Origin: SAR202 cluster bacterium Io17-Chloro-G4
Lineage (GTDB): Bacteria; Chloroflexota; Dehalococcoidia; Lucifugimonadales; UBA3495
Length of the DNA stretch: 53,748 bases
Assembly: GCA_002816455.1 (NCBI GenBank)
Contig: MUCR01000042.1
Location: forward strand, 1 to 53,748
Reading direction: 5' to 3'
Under the pieces are notes generated by a model, which was not told the DNA's origin, ran no database searches, and saw only the letters and a list, made by a program, of their open reading frames with translations. The position numbers and the translations under genes were made by a program. Shown one piece after another: positions 26,789 through 36,237 of the stretch (its first letter is position 1; each line of letters starts with the position of its first letter).

Positions 26789-26847
26789 TGTACAATTGCC
26801 AAACCGATAAATCGCCAATCGGTTAGTAATTTTTCTGGGACACATCT

Positions 26848-27627
26848 ATGACAACGATCGATAGGTCCACCCTGACACTGCCGGGCGTCGACCTCCAGAT
26901 AGTCCGCAAAGGCTCTGGGCCTCAAGTGCTCCTGCTCCACGGCGGCGGTGGGCCCGTTGACCATCTGCCCTTCTTCGACCGGTTGGCGAAGCACTACGAG
27001 GTCATGCAGCCCGTCCATCCCGGTTTCGCTGGCACCGCCATCCCCGAGCATTTCGATAATCTCCAGGACCTTATTTTCCTGTACCTGGATTTGATAGATT
27101 CCTTGGACCTAAATGACGCCATATTGATGGGCTTTTCCATGGGCGGGTGGGCCGCGGCGGAGATCGCCGTCATGAACACCCAGCGGTTCTCCAAAATGGT
27201 TTTGGTGGACTCGGTGGGCGTCAAGCCGGGTGGACCCTTCGACCGTGATATCGCCGACGTATTCGCCCTGCCGCCAGCCGAGCAACTGAGAGTCGCCTGG
27301 CATGACCCGTCCAAAGCGCCGGACACGGCAACCATGACCGATGATGAGCTTCAAACGCTGGCCGCAGACCGGATAGCGCTGGGTTTTTACACCTGGGAAC
27401 CCTACATGCACAATCCCAAGCTCCCTGGGCGGCTCCACCGCATCGACATACCCACGCTGTTAATCTGGGGCGAAAGCGACGGTATTGTGACGCCCCGGTA
27501 CGGCCGGGCGTTTTGCGACATGATTCCCGGCGCAAGAATGGTTGTTATACCGAAGGCCGGACACAGCCCGCACCTCGAGCAACCAGAAGAATTCTTGAAG
27601 CATTTTCTCGAGTTCGCCGCAAGCTAA
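26848..27627 (+). CDS. Alpha/beta hydrolase
   Basis: Soluble alpha/beta-fold hydrolase of 259 residues. The oxyanion region is LLLHGGGGPVDHL. The nucleophile elbow GFSMGG has Ser97. An acidic residue is in WGESDGIVTP, and the catalytic His is at about 239 in AGHSPHLEQPEEF. It begins the catabolic-looking region. Esterase, C-C hydrolase (meta-cleavage type) or haloperoxidase-like activity are all possible, and the sequence alone does not choose between them. The ribosome site is weak. Confidence 0.88.
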   Translation: MTTIDRSTLTLPGVDLQIVRKGSGPQVLLLHGGGGPVDHLPFFDRLAKHYEVMQPVHPGFAGTAIPEHFDNLQDLIFLYLDLIDSLDLNDAILMGFSMGGWAAAEIAVMNTQRFSKMVLVDSVGVKPGGPFDRDIADVFALPPAEQLRVAWHDPSKAPDTATMTDDELQTLAADRIALGFYTWEPYMHNPKLPGRLHRIDIPTLLIWGESDGIVTPRYGRAFCDMIPGARMVVIPKAGHSPHLEQPEEFLKHFLEFAAS

Positions 27628-27653
27628 GCGTTCGGCAGTGTATCAACTACATC

Positions 27654-27755
27654 CTCGTCATTCCGGTACATCCTCGTCATTCCGGCGTAGGCCGGAATCC
27701 AGAAATCGTCTCAACCGCAAAATTCCTGGACACCGGCCTACGCCGGTGAGACGGT
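27654..27755. repeat. Inverted repeat, CGTCATTCCGGCGTAGGCCGG family
   Basis: A full unit (CGTCATTCCGGCGTAGGCCG-GAATCCAGAAATCG ... CTGGACACCGGCCTACGCCG-GTGAGACGG) is preceded by a truncated extra start TCCTCGTCATTCCGGTACA. It lies between the hydrolase and the first LLM gene. Confidence 0.85.
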
Positions 27756-27836
27756 CAAGGTTCTCATATCCTTATGCCGGAAATTGATACACTAACGTCA
27801 ATCTGCAACAAGCTAAGAACAAGACAGGAACGAGAT

Positions 27837-29069
27837 ATGAGAACTTGGTTTTTCACCGAAAACGCCTATCCTTACCTGCCCGACGCCGACTCCTACGAAT
27901 CGATTCGGGTAAACCTGCCCAACAGGCACTTCGACCCGGACTCGGGGGCGGACCTGTACCACATGTATCTGGACATGTGGTGCGCCGCCGACGAAATGGG
28001 GCTGGAAATCATGAATAACGAGCACCATCAGACCGCTACTTGCATGGTGCCAGCAGCCCCGATTCTGTTGGGCATCCTGGCGAGAGAGACCAAGAAAGCC
28101 CGGCTATTGATCCTGGGCAATCCGGTCGCGAATCGAAAACAGCCAATCCGCGTCGCCGAAGAGATGGCGTTGATAGACGTACTATCCCGGGGCCGCCTGG
28201 AGTGCGGATTCGTTAGGGGCGTGCCCTATGAGGTGGCGCCAGCGAATGCCTTTCCCTACCGCGGCACTGAGAAGTTATGGGAAGCCCACGACCTGATTAT
28301 GAAAGCTTGGACTCACCACGATGGCCCGTTTAGTTTCGAGGGCCGCTGGTTCCACGCCCGACAGGTGAACATCTGGCCCCGGCCTTACCAGCAACCCCAT
28401 CCGCCGGTCTGGGTCACCATGGGCAGCGCCAACTCTGCGGTACAAGTCGCCGAGCGCAAACACACCGGGGCGGTCTTCCTGGCTGGATACCCCAACATCC
28501 GTAACATATTTGACGGCTATCGCCAGGGTTATCTGGACAATCACCGCGAGGAGTCTCCTTTGGACCGGATGGCGTACTGCGCTTTGATCTACGTCGGCGA
28601 AACTGAAAAGGCGGCTCTTGAAGGCGCCAACAAGCTACTGTGGTATATGACGTCCAACAAGGTTGCCCCTCAATTTAGCAACCCGCCGGGATATCATCCG
28701 CCTTCAACTGCGGCCAATATAATGAGGGGCACCCATTCGTCGTCGGGACTGCCGTTGGTGCCAAAGTTGGATGAGCAAATGGCCCGGGGCAACGTATTCG
28801 CTGGCACGCCCGACCAGGTATTTCAGCAAATCAAGAGTCTATGGGAATATTCCGGCGGATTCGGCAATTTGCTGATGATGGGTCAAGCCGGGTTCATGAC
28901 TTTCGACGAAACTCTGAAATCCATGAAGCTATTTACGGAAGAGGTCTATCCGCGACTCAAAGAATTGACAGCATCTTATGACCCGGGCGCCATGAAGGAG
29001 TTGCGTGCCTCCCTGCCTGACGTGCAGGCCGTCGATATCAGCAATATGGCCAATGAGTTCGTCCGTTGA
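27837..29069 (+). CDS. LLM-class flavin-dependent oxidoreductase
   Basis: Bacterial-luciferase-like monooxygenase (FMN or F420), 410 residues. It is TIM-barrel-like: MRTWFFTENAYPYLPD, then NNEHHQTATCM, ARLLILGNPVANRKQPIRVAEEMALIDVLSRGRLECGFVRG and the C-terminal FAGTPDQVFQQIKSL. I start it at 27837, just after GGAACGAG. The frame is open to 27774, but the extra 21 residues derive from DNA next to a repeat. In such enzymes a reduced flavin supplied by a partner activates O2; no reductase is adjacent. The substrate is unknown. Confidence 0.9.
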   Translation: MRTWFFTENAYPYLPDADSYESIRVNLPNRHFDPDSGADLYHMYLDMWCAADEMGLEIMNNEHHQTATCMVPAAPILLGILARETKKARLLILGNPVANRKQPIRVAEEMALIDVLSRGRLECGFVRGVPYEVAPANAFPYRGTEKLWEAHDLIMKAWTHHDGPFSFEGRWFHARQVNIWPRPYQQPHPPVWVTMGSANSAVQVAERKHTGAVFLAGYPNIRNIFDGYRQGYLDNHREESPLDRMAYCALIYVGETEKAALEGANKLLWYMTSNKVAPQFSNPPGYHPPSTAANIMRGTHSSSGLPLVPKLDEQMARGNVFAGTPDQVFQQIKSLWEYSGGFGNLLMMGQAGFMTFDETLKSMKLFTEEVYPRLKELTASYDPGAMKELRASLPDVQAVDISNMANEFVR

Positions 29070-29252
29070 GCATATCACCCAATCAGGTTATACCCGGATA
29101 CGCACCTGCTTCTGGTTCTAAATTCGGTCGGCGGTTTGACCTTAAGACGAACACCTGACTGACTGGAATTGAGCCATCATGGCAGTACGCTGTCTACCAG
29201 GTTGGACAGTGTGTTGCCTCAGCCTAGCCGTTCTTAAAAAGAGGAGCAGGTT

Positions 29253-31329
29253 TTGAACCGGTACCTGATATTTGCAGCTCTCGCAATCCTGACGGCGTTA
29301 ATCGCCGCATGCTCCGGCAGTGAGCCGGCACAGTCCCAAACAAGCGCCACGGCCAACGGTCCAATCACCGCAGGCAACTGTCGCCTCTGCGCCTCTCAGG
29401 GCGACAGAGCAGGCCCCTGATGCCACAACGGCCCCAATTTTGCCGGGTAATTCATCAAGTAATTCCGGGGTCAGCCCGATTGCCACGACTGTTCCCGCAC
29501 CCGAGTTGGATCCGACACCAACACCTACTTTCCCAGCCATGGTTCCCACCCCAACTGCGGCTCCCGACGTTGCCGTCGGCGTATCTTTGCAAGTACGCGC
29601 CGACTGGGGCGAATTGACTGACCTTTTCTCTGGCAAGGGCGTAAACCTACAACCAGAACTACAAAAGGTGTCAATTCTGAGTTTGGACGGTTCGGAAATA
29701 GAATCTCAAGGTGGAACGGACTCATACTCCTTTGTGTTGCCCCCTGGAGCCGCCTATTTAGTCAAAGCCAGAAGTGTTAATGGGGTTATTGTTTGGGCAT
29801 TAACGCCTCAGCTGACCGGCGATTCAACACAGATCGTCAGCCTGCGCAGCACTTATGAAGCTGGTCTTATCTACGCCGCCGAAGGTCAACATGCTGTTAC
29901 CACCGACGCTGCCGCTGCATTGATGGAACTTGCCGGGAGGGCCTTGGACGTCGGCGCAGACCGGCTGGTAAATACAATCAAACGGGTTGTGGACAATGCC
30001 TTATTGTGGGGCAACGACTACTCGGTGTTTACCGAATTCAGCCAGACAAACCTAAGGGCTTTCGGCGGCGGTCTTCAGCCAATTCGCTCCTTGGACTCGC
30101 TCATAAATAGCCCGTCTCCTGACTACGTGCCCCACGTCTACATGCTCAACGTGTCCGCGCAAGACGTTTTATTCCTGGACCGTATTTTCATGTCGGAATT
30201 GAAGGCTGATCGATGGACGGTGATCCTAGCTGCCCAGGACATTCCTCCCAGGGTTCACGGCGGTCTTGGCGGGATGCATGTGGTGCACGGAGGCTCCACC
30301 ATCGTCTATGGAGAAGATAAGTGCTTCAAGATGGCCGAAGGCCGCTGCCAAAGTTTCAACCAAGTAATCGTCACCAAACCGTTGGATTCGCCACCCGACT
30401 CACCGGCAATCCAACTAACATCCGTGGAGGACTTTGACGGCGCCCACCGGCCCCGGTGGTCCTGGGACGAAGGCAAAATCCCTTTCCACGCCTTTCCCAA
30501 TGGCAGATTAGCTCCAGCCCAGATTTACTCTATCAACAAGGACGGCTCAGGCAAAGAGCGAATCACGAATCACACCCAAGGCCAAAACGGGGCCAGGCAC
30601 CCCAGTTGGTCGCCGGACAACTCCAATATCGCCTTTATGTCCGACGAAGAATCCTCCTCCTGGGACATCTGGGTCATGGACGCCGACGGGAACGGGAAGC
30701 AGAACTTGACCGGCGGGCGAGTGAAATTCCCCAACGAACCCAAGTTTTCCCCGGACGGTCGGCGCATCCTGTTTTACGGCCATGATACTAAGCCCAACAG
30801 CAGCGGTCGGGGTGCCCCTGATTATGAGCTCTGGTTGATGGGCCGGGATGGGTCCAACCTGCGCATGGTAACCAGCAACGACTCCGACGACGAAAACCCG
30901 GTGTGGGCTCTGAACGGCTTGGACGTTGTGTACACCGTGGATGATGAAAACTGGGCTTCGGCGAACGTCTTCACCGGCCAGCGACTGTTTGAATTCCCCG
31001 GCGTGTCCCACGGGAAGTATCAAAGCCCGGTGTTGGCGGCAACGGAGCATGTTTTGGTTCCAAGCCAAGCCGCCATAGACGCAGAAGTGGTGGATGTGAA
31101 CGGCTACGTGGAAAAAGACTGGCTGGCTACTCGGCTGGCAGAGAGAATCGACGCCGGCGGTGAAGTGGTTACTCAATCAACCAACAAGACCGGCGGTTAT
31201 CAAGTGGTGACCCCATCCGCAGACCCGCTATCGGGCATCCGCTACGAAATATTCACCGCCTTCACTCAAACGCCCATATATACCGCAGACGTTGGTGGCT
31301 GGACGCCGTCGATAATTAGCTGGGATTAG
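29253..31329 (+). CDS. PD40/TolB-like beta-propeller lipoprotein, needs one frameshift
   Basis: A signal lipoprotein N-terminus (TTG at 29253, GAGGAG six bases upstream; LNRYLIFAALAILTALIAAC with the lipobox Cys at 29310-29312) is in one frame. The rest lies in the next frame to 31329, with a Pro/Thr-rich linker then PD40 repeats: GKERITNHTQG, HPSWSPDNSNIAFMSD, SWDIWVMDADG, PKFSPDGRRILFYG, NPVWALNGLDVVY. Total length 2077 nt is one base over a multiple of three. Removing one C from CCC at 29335-29337 joins the halves as AQS-KQAPRPT. It could be a base error or a real inactivating insertion. Probable role: surface-exposed propeller, TolB-like, binding partner unknown. Confidence 0.8.
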
Positions 31330-31351
31330 CGGAATTTGGGAATCCCCGCCC

Positions 31352-32130
31352 CTACCGCGCTACCAGAGCCACCACCCGGGCCGGGGAACCTGAGCCGCCT
31401 TCAATCTTTAGGGGCAAGGCTATAACAACTGCGCCAGCTTCGGGGAGTTGGTCCAGGTTTGCCAGGCTGGTCAGGCCCATGCGTCCAGCGCCGTGCATGA
31501 TGTTGTGGTTGGGGAAGGGCGGGTCGAAGGTGCCCGCCATGCCAGCGTCGGTACCCACCGTTTCCACGCCCACACCCAACACGTCCCGTTGCTGGGTCAT
31601 AAAATCCGCTGCTTCCCTGGAAATACCGGGCACGTGGGAGTTGCCGTCTTCCCCCATGTTCTTGTAAGCCGCCGCGTCAGAGAAGCGGCTGGACCAGTTT
31701 GTCCTGGCCAACACCCATGCGCCGACAGGGATCTGGCCGTGGCGGCTTTCCCAGTCCAAGAGGTGCTCCGGCTTTAATAGCGCGTCAGGGTTTTCGGCGC
31801 ACTCTTGGGTCATGTCCACCACCACCGCCGGGCCGATTAAGCTGGACAGTGGAATGGCGTCCACGGTGTCCTTGTCCTTGCCCGTTACCCAGTGAGAGGG
31901 TGCGTCCAAGTGGGTGCCGGTGTGCTCGCCGGTCTCGTAATTATTCCAATACCATCCCGGCCCCGGTCGTCGTAGCGGGAAATCTCCATCAACTTAAAGG
32001 GTATTGTTTGGCCCCACTGCGGAGGAAGCTCTAAGATGGGCGTGTTGGCGTTCAAAGTTTGCGTTAGGTCGACTACAGTGACCTGTCCCTGCCCAATTCC
32101 CCGGATTAGCGAACTTAGCACGTCTTGCAT
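31352..32130 (-). CDS. Cyclase-family metal hydrolase, interrupted by one frameshift
   Basis: Kynurenine formamidase/cyclase-like metal hydrolase, about 259 residues when repaired. The N-terminal part (MQDVLSSLIRGIGQGQVTVV then DLTQTLNANTPI) runs from the ATG at 32130. The catalytic motif EHTGTHLDAPSHW and the C-terminal half (HNIMHGAGRMGLTSLANLDQLP) lie one frame over. The shift is at the C-run 31961-31964 (a G-run on the coding strand), where one more G gives GPGWYWNNYETGEHTGT. A homopolymer deletion could be a sequencing error; if real, the gene is broken. GGA lies upstream of the start. Confidence 0.82.
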
Positions 32131-32236
32131 GGCATTGCATCCTCTATTCTTATTGGTCATTTGGCGGCTGGGTGCGACCGGTAAGTGGAGCCAGGGATTT
32201 TGGTAATCCCCACATAAGCATTCCCCAAGATGGAGA

Positions 32237-32306
32237 TCTTTCGACAAGCTCAGGATGAGGGGGCGCCTCCAATCCGTTCGTGGTGAGCCTGTCGAACCAT
32301 CCCCAA
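32237..32306. repeat. Dispersed repeat, inverted pair TTTCGACAAGCTCAGG / GGTGAGCCTGTCGAACC
   Basis: A head-to-head pair of the TTCGTGGTGAGC-TGTCGAAC unit seen at 5212, and at 13724 in degenerate form. It lies in the gap before the cupin gene. Confidence 0.6.
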
Positions 32307-32337
32307 GCCCGTACCCCACTTTGGTCGTTTTTGCCGG

Positions 32338-32673
32338 CTAATCAGGCAGAGGTATGAATGCCACGACACAGGGGCCTTTAACCATTCTTGAGGTGTGACC
32401 CTGGCCCGTCAGGTCCTCCCCCAAGAACACCCCTCCCGGTTCCAGGTTCCGCACCGAGCCGTCCCCGACTTGAAACTGGACCTCACCGGAGAGAATGATG
32501 GCGTATTGGCGGCGGGACTCGTTGTGCCAGTCGTGAAATTCACCGTCGACGAAATAGCGGAAGGTCATTTCGGCGCCGGGCTTGAGGGCTACGGGCGGTA
32601 AATCCTGATTAGGCAATTCCGAGTCCTCGAAGTGGGACTGGCCGTCTTCTCCGCTGTAAACCCGCACGATCAT
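32338..32673 (-). CDS. Single-domain cupin protein
   Basis: A 111-residue cupin. Beta strands surround a metal-site pattern: FHDWHNESRRQYAIILSGEVQFQVGDG resembles cupin motif 1 (H-x-H with E), and GGVFLGEDLTGQGHTSRM resembles motif 2 with the His. GGAGG lies seven bases before the ATG. It probably binds a small molecule or serves as a small dioxygenase or isomerase; no specific function is apparent. It is next to the cyclase and kynureninase-like genes, all on the minus strand. Confidence 0.85.
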   Translation of the reverse strand: MIVRVYSGEDGQSHFEDSELPNQDLPPVALKPGAEMTFRYFVDGEFHDWHNESRRQYAIILSGEVQFQVGDGSVRNLEPGGVFLGEDLTGQGHTSRMVKGPCVVAFIPLPD

Positions 32674-32781
32674 TCTGGTGCCTCCATTAACCCCTTCGGG
32701 TTACCTCCCAGAAGGTAGTGACGCGCCAAATATTTGGGTAACTTTAGATGGGTCCAGCGGCTCTCCTTATTCCTGGCGAGA

Positions 32782-33939
32782 TTAAACTTCCAGGGCCTGT
32801 CTAATCTCGCACAGCGCAGTAACCGCCGACTCTATGTCCTCAAACGAGTTGTAAAAATAGGGCGAGAAACGTACTGCTCCCGGCCGGTAGTCGACGATAA
32901 TATCCCGTTTGGCCAGCTCTTCGACTGCCAACGCCGGGTCTTTCATCTCGACCATGGTTATGCTGGCGTGGCGCTCTGGGTCGTCGGGCGTCCTCAGCTT
33001 GAAGCCTTCGTCTTTCAGCCGGTCGACAAGGCGCCCGGCAATCGCCTTGGTTCTGTCTCGGATGGCTTGGGAGCCGATGTCGTTGACAAACTTCAAGCCC
33101 TCGGCCCCGGCGAAGATGCTGGCCACCGGCGGCGTTCCCGTTTCAAATCTGCCGGCATCATCCCTGAAGACCATCTCGTTCGGGTTAAAGTCAAACTGGT
33201 CCCGGTTGGCAAACCAGCCGGTAACCGTGGGCGAAAGCTTTTCTATCAAATCTTCCTTGACGTACATGAAAGCGGTGCCCGGTCCGCCCAGCAGCCACTT
33301 CATGCCTCCCGAAACCAGAACATCAATGTCCAGTTCCTTCACGTCAATTGGGACTTGGCCCGTGGATTGGTAGTCATCGATCAACGCCAGCGCCCCGTTC
33401 CGGTGTGCCAAGTCCACAACTGGGCCCACGTCCTGGACGTAGCCGCTGCTGAAGTAGACATGGCTGGTAGCGACCAATGTGGTGGCCGGGGAGATCGTCT
33501 CTTCAAACTGGGTAAAGTCTATCTTGACCCGGTCGGTGGATTGAATAATTTTCGTGGCCACTCCTATCCGTTCTTTGGCCAAGAAATGGTGAGCCACGGT
33601 GGGGAAATCCAAGGCCGTTGTAACAACCTCGCTTCCCGGTCCCAGGTCCATGCTGGAGGAGATAACGCCCAGGGTGCTGGAGATGTTGGGCAGGATTGCG
33701 ATTTCGCTGGGGGAGGCGTTGATTAACGAGGCGAAGCGCTGGCGCACGGAGCCGATTTCCGCCATCCAGTCCGTGTACCAGGCAGCGGCACCGTGGTCGT
33801 TCCAGGAGTCGATGAACCGGTGCAAGGCATTCCTGACACTGTTGGACAGCAAGCCCAAGGAGCAACTGTTCAGGTATATTTTCCGGGAAAGGGTCGGGAA
33901 CTCGTCTCTGATTTTTCCCCAGTCGGGTTGATCAGCCAT
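32782..33939 (-). CDS. Class-V aminotransferase/kynureninase-like PLP enzyme
   Basis: Fold-type I PLP enzyme, 385 residues, cytosolic. The N-terminus has IYLNSCSLGLLSNSVRNAL. ALALIDDYQSTGQVPID gives the Asp and Gln that contact PLP, and SGGMKWLLGGPG contains the Schiff-base lysine. The C-terminus has DYRPGAVRFSPYFYNSFEDIE, a kynureninase or cysteine-desulfurase-like ending. The ribosome site is GGGGA. Next to a cyclase of the kynurenine-formamidase fold and an amidohydrolase, a tryptophan/kynurenine-type degradation role is conceivable, but selenocysteine-lyase or isopenicillin-epimerase-like roles are equally open. Confidence 0.85.
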   Translation of the reverse strand: MADQPDWGKIRDEFPTLSRKIYLNSCSLGLLSNSVRNALHRFIDSWNDHGAAAWYTDWMAEIGSVRQRFASLINASPSEIAILPNISSTLGVISSSMDLGPGSEVVTTALDFPTVAHHFLAKERIGVATKIIQSTDRVKIDFTQFEETISPATTLVATSHVYFSSGYVQDVGPVVDLAHRNGALALIDDYQSTGQVPIDVKELDIDVLVSGGMKWLLGGPGTAFMYVKEDLIEKLSPTVTGWFANRDQFDFNPNEMVFRDDAGRFETGTPPVASIFAGAEGLKFVNDIGSQAIRDRTKAIAGRLVDRLKDEGFKLRTPDDPERHASITMVEMKDPALAVEELAKRDIIVDYRPGAVRFSPYFYNSFEDIESAVTALCEIRQALEV

Positions 33940-34017
33940 AATATATCCCCGTTGCTACTTTCGATACGGTAAATGGCTCCCACCGCCAAGGTAATAGCGG
34001 TGTCTTAATTTGAGTTT

Positions 34018-34098
34018 CGTCATTCCGGCGTAGGCCGGAATCCAGGAATCGTCTGCAGCCGAAAATTTACTGGACGCCGGCCTACGCCGGTGTGACGA
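34018..34098. repeat. Inverted repeat, CGTCATTCCGGCGTAGGCCGG family
   Basis: A compact unit, CGTCATTCCGGCGTAGGCCG-GAATCCAGG ... TGGACGCCGGCCTACGCCGG-TGTGACG, lies between the PLP-enzyme and amidohydrolase genes. Confidence 0.85.
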
Positions 34099-34141
34099 TT
34101 CGGCGCACATATTGGCTTTTGTCAGATATGATGCCGCAGCC

Positions 34142-35167
34142 CTACACGTTTACCCGGTACACACCCGCGGCGGTGTCGTGAAACAATGAGGCCCGCTCGG
34201 AGGCCGAGTGGCTCTTTGATATTCGCTTGAAAGCGTTATACATCACGTGATAGGAGAAGGACACCTTGTCCACCGGGAAGTTGCTCTCGAACATGCACCG
34301 CTGCGGGGTAAACTGCTCAATGCAGTAATTTACCAAAGGCGCCATGTCGTTAGCCAGTTCTTCTGAGCCGATGGGCGTTGTACGGGTATGCCAGTCAAAT
34401 CCCATGCGAGGCATACCGATGCCGCCGACTTTCAGGTAGACGTTGGGGCACTGGGCGGCGGCGGCAATGCCACTGCGCCATTTCGCGTACACTTCCTCGT
34501 CCCTGTTGGCATAGGGGCCCTCCCTAAGCAGGCCGCCGATGTGGTTCAAGATGATGGTCAGGTCGGGCACCGCTTTAGCGAACTCCGCCAACTCGGGTAA
34601 CTGAGGGAAGTACATCCAACCTTCCAGGGACAATCCCATGCTGGCCAAGACCCTGGCGCCAGCCCGAAATTTTTCGCTGCTCAACTGGCCTTCCATCTTG
34701 TGGGCAGCGGTGTTTTCCACAGCGGGGTTGGGGTCCCAAGTAACGGAGTGGCGTATTCCGCGGAACCGGTTGGGGCTGGCCGCTTGCAGGGCCTCCAGTA
34801 CCGGCTTCACCCCATCGCCCAGGTTCAAGTTGGCGTGACCCACGATAGATGCGGCGGCGCGGCCCGGACCGTATAGGCCGGCGGCACTGGCAGCGGCAAG
34901 GCCTTGGACGAATTCAACCTCTCCGACAGGGCGCATCTCTTCTGGACCGTCGGCACGGTACATGGACCTTGCTTCAACGAAAACGGTGGACTTCACGTTG
35001 TGGCCGCTGTTGATGTCTGCGGCCAACTCGTGGAGCAGGTAGCGTTGGTAGGGAATGCGTTCGGTGCGAAAATCCCAGAAGTGGTGGTGCGGGTCGCAGA
35101 TAGGGATTTCCGGCTCCAATGTCTCTTCTTGGGTTAAAGCGTGCCAGGCATTGTCTCCGAATGGCAT
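34142..35167 (-). CDS. Amidohydrolase-2-family hydrolase
   Basis: TIM-barrel metal-dependent hydrolase, 341 residues. The metal motif DPHHHFWDF is at residues 25-33, with VFVEARSMY and GLAAASAAG following. ILNHIGG and KVGGIGMPRMG occur in the middle, and MFESNFPVDK near 295 carries Asn where many relatives have Asp (this ESNFPVDK form is common in the lactonase-like subgroup). GGAGG is seven bases upstream. It may be a lactonase or a 2-pyrone-4,6-dicarboxylate-type hydrolase; the substrate is unknown. Confidence 0.88.
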   Translation of the reverse strand: MPFGDNAWHALTQEETLEPEIPICDPHHHFWDFRTERIPYQRYLLHELAADINSGHNVKSTVFVEARSMYRADGPEEMRPVGEVEFVQGLAAASAAGLYGPGRAAASIVGHANLNLGDGVKPVLEALQAASPNRFRGIRHSVTWDPNPAVENTAAHKMEGQLSSEKFRAGARVLASMGLSLEGWMYFPQLPELAEFAKAVPDLTIILNHIGGLLREGPYANRDEEVYAKWRSGIAAAAQCPNVYLKVGGIGMPRMGFDWHTRTTPIGSEELANDMAPLVNYCIEQFTPQRCMFESNFPVDKVSFSYHVMYNAFKRISKSHSASERASLFHDTAAGVYRVNV

Positions 35168-35290
35168 AAGGGCGCCTCCAGTACAGATAAATTGTCAGAA
35201 ATTGTGCTGTTGCTTTTTGCGGCCCAATCGTACCACACCACCGGCTGTTCTCCAGGCAATCAAACTCATGTGTTCCAACCGCTTGTGATC

Positions 35291-35370
35291 TCACCGCAGA
35301 GGCGCAGAGATCACAGAGAATTGGAATCTAAATTCTTCTTCACTCTGCGATCTCTGCGCCTCTGCGGTGA
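35291..35370. repeat. Palindromic repeat, CACCGCAGAGGCGCAGAGAT family
   Basis: Two 28-bp arms, TCACCGCAGAGGCGCAGAGA-TCACAGAG and its near-perfect complement (one mismatch), surround 24 bp of AT-rich DNA. It sits between the amidohydrolase and hydrolase genes on the minus strand. Confidence 0.9.
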
Positions 35371-35376
35371 AAATGC

Positions 35377-36159
35377 TTAATCGGCGGCAAGGGCGACGAA
35401 GTCCTTGATTGCGTCGAAATATTCCTTGATTCCCACATACAGCAGGTCGTTGTGACCCCCCTTGGGTATGGTCAGCATCCGTTTATCCGTGGACGCCAAG
35501 CTCTCGTACATGCTCACCGCATCCGCTACCGGAGCCAGGTTGTCCAACTCGCCGTGAATCACCAAAGCCGGGATGCGGATTGACGCTACTTTGGCCTTAT
35601 AATCCGTTTCCAAGTCTCGGGCAGAGGACTCATCCAGTCCGTTGGTGAACTGACCCAAGGTGGGCCGGCCACTCTCCAAGATTACTCCCCTTACTTCGCT
35701 GGATGCGTTGGCGGCGATCTCAAAAGCAGCGTGGCGGCCCATGGACCTACCCATGACAAAGATGGCGCCGGTATAGCCACCCGCTTGTATGAAATCGGTC
35801 ATTCCCGTAAGCACTTTATGAGCGTCGGCGAGCATAGCGTTGAACTCGGGTTCGCCGCCGCTGCGTCCATATCCCCGGTAGTCGGCCACGAAAAAGTTCA
35901 GCCCTATGCGGTTGTACAACGGGGCTATGGAGTCATAGTCCGGCGCAGTCTCGCCGTTGCCATAGAAAAACAGGATGGTGGGCCTATCGTTTCCTCCCGG
36001 ACTGACGGGGAAGAAGCGGCAGGAAAGCTGAATGCCGTCACCCACATCGATGCCGTAGTCTTCGGCGCCTTGGGGGGTGTTTGTCCAATTGCGCCTGGGA
36101 TAAAAGGAATTCATGGAGATGGCTGGATTGTTCAACAATCCATAGTCCGGTGCGCTCAT
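35377..36159 (-). CDS. Alpha/beta hydrolase (S9/BAAT-like)
   Basis: Alpha/beta-fold hydrolase, 260 residues. LFFYGNGETAPDYDS is the oxyanion strand. VADYRGYGRSGGEP is a typical second strand. The nucleophile elbow is GRSMGR (Ser139), with Arg where Gly is usual. IPALVIHGELDNLAPVADA carries the Asp, and PKGGHNDLLY carries the His. GGGAGG precedes the ATG. An esterase or peptidase-type activity is likely. Confidence 0.87.
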   Translation of the reverse strand: MSAPDYGLLNNPAISMNSFYPRRNWTNTPQGAEDYGIDVGDGIQLSCRFFPVSPGGNDRPTILFFYGNGETAPDYDSIAPLYNRIGLNFFVADYRGYGRSGGEPEFNAMLADAHKVLTGMTDFIQAGGYTGAIFVMGRSMGRHAAFEIAANASSEVRGVILESGRPTLGQFTNGLDESSARDLETDYKAKVASIRIPALVIHGELDNLAPVADAVSMYESLASTDKRMLTIPKGGHNDLLYVGIKEYFDAIKDFVALAAD

Positions 36160-36237
36160 CGGGCACCCTCCCGGCTTATATCCAAATTATGTCGGGACGA
36201 TTGGTTAAGGTGAATACCAGCGCTGACCCGTACGCAA

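Noticed and set aside
25251-26790. Integrated element at the tRNA-Pro end
   Set aside because: No integrase, attachment-site duplication of the tRNA end or other mobile gene was found in the interval.
29334-29340. CCCAAAC as a programmed frameshift site in the lipoprotein gene
   Set aside because: The heptamer is in the wrong codon phase for -1 slippage and the needed change is +1, so an indel is the simpler explanation.
32734-33726. 330-codon open frame on the plus strand
   Set aside because: It lies antisense to the kynureninase-like PLP enzyme, with no family motifs or ribosome site; the minus-strand gene has both.
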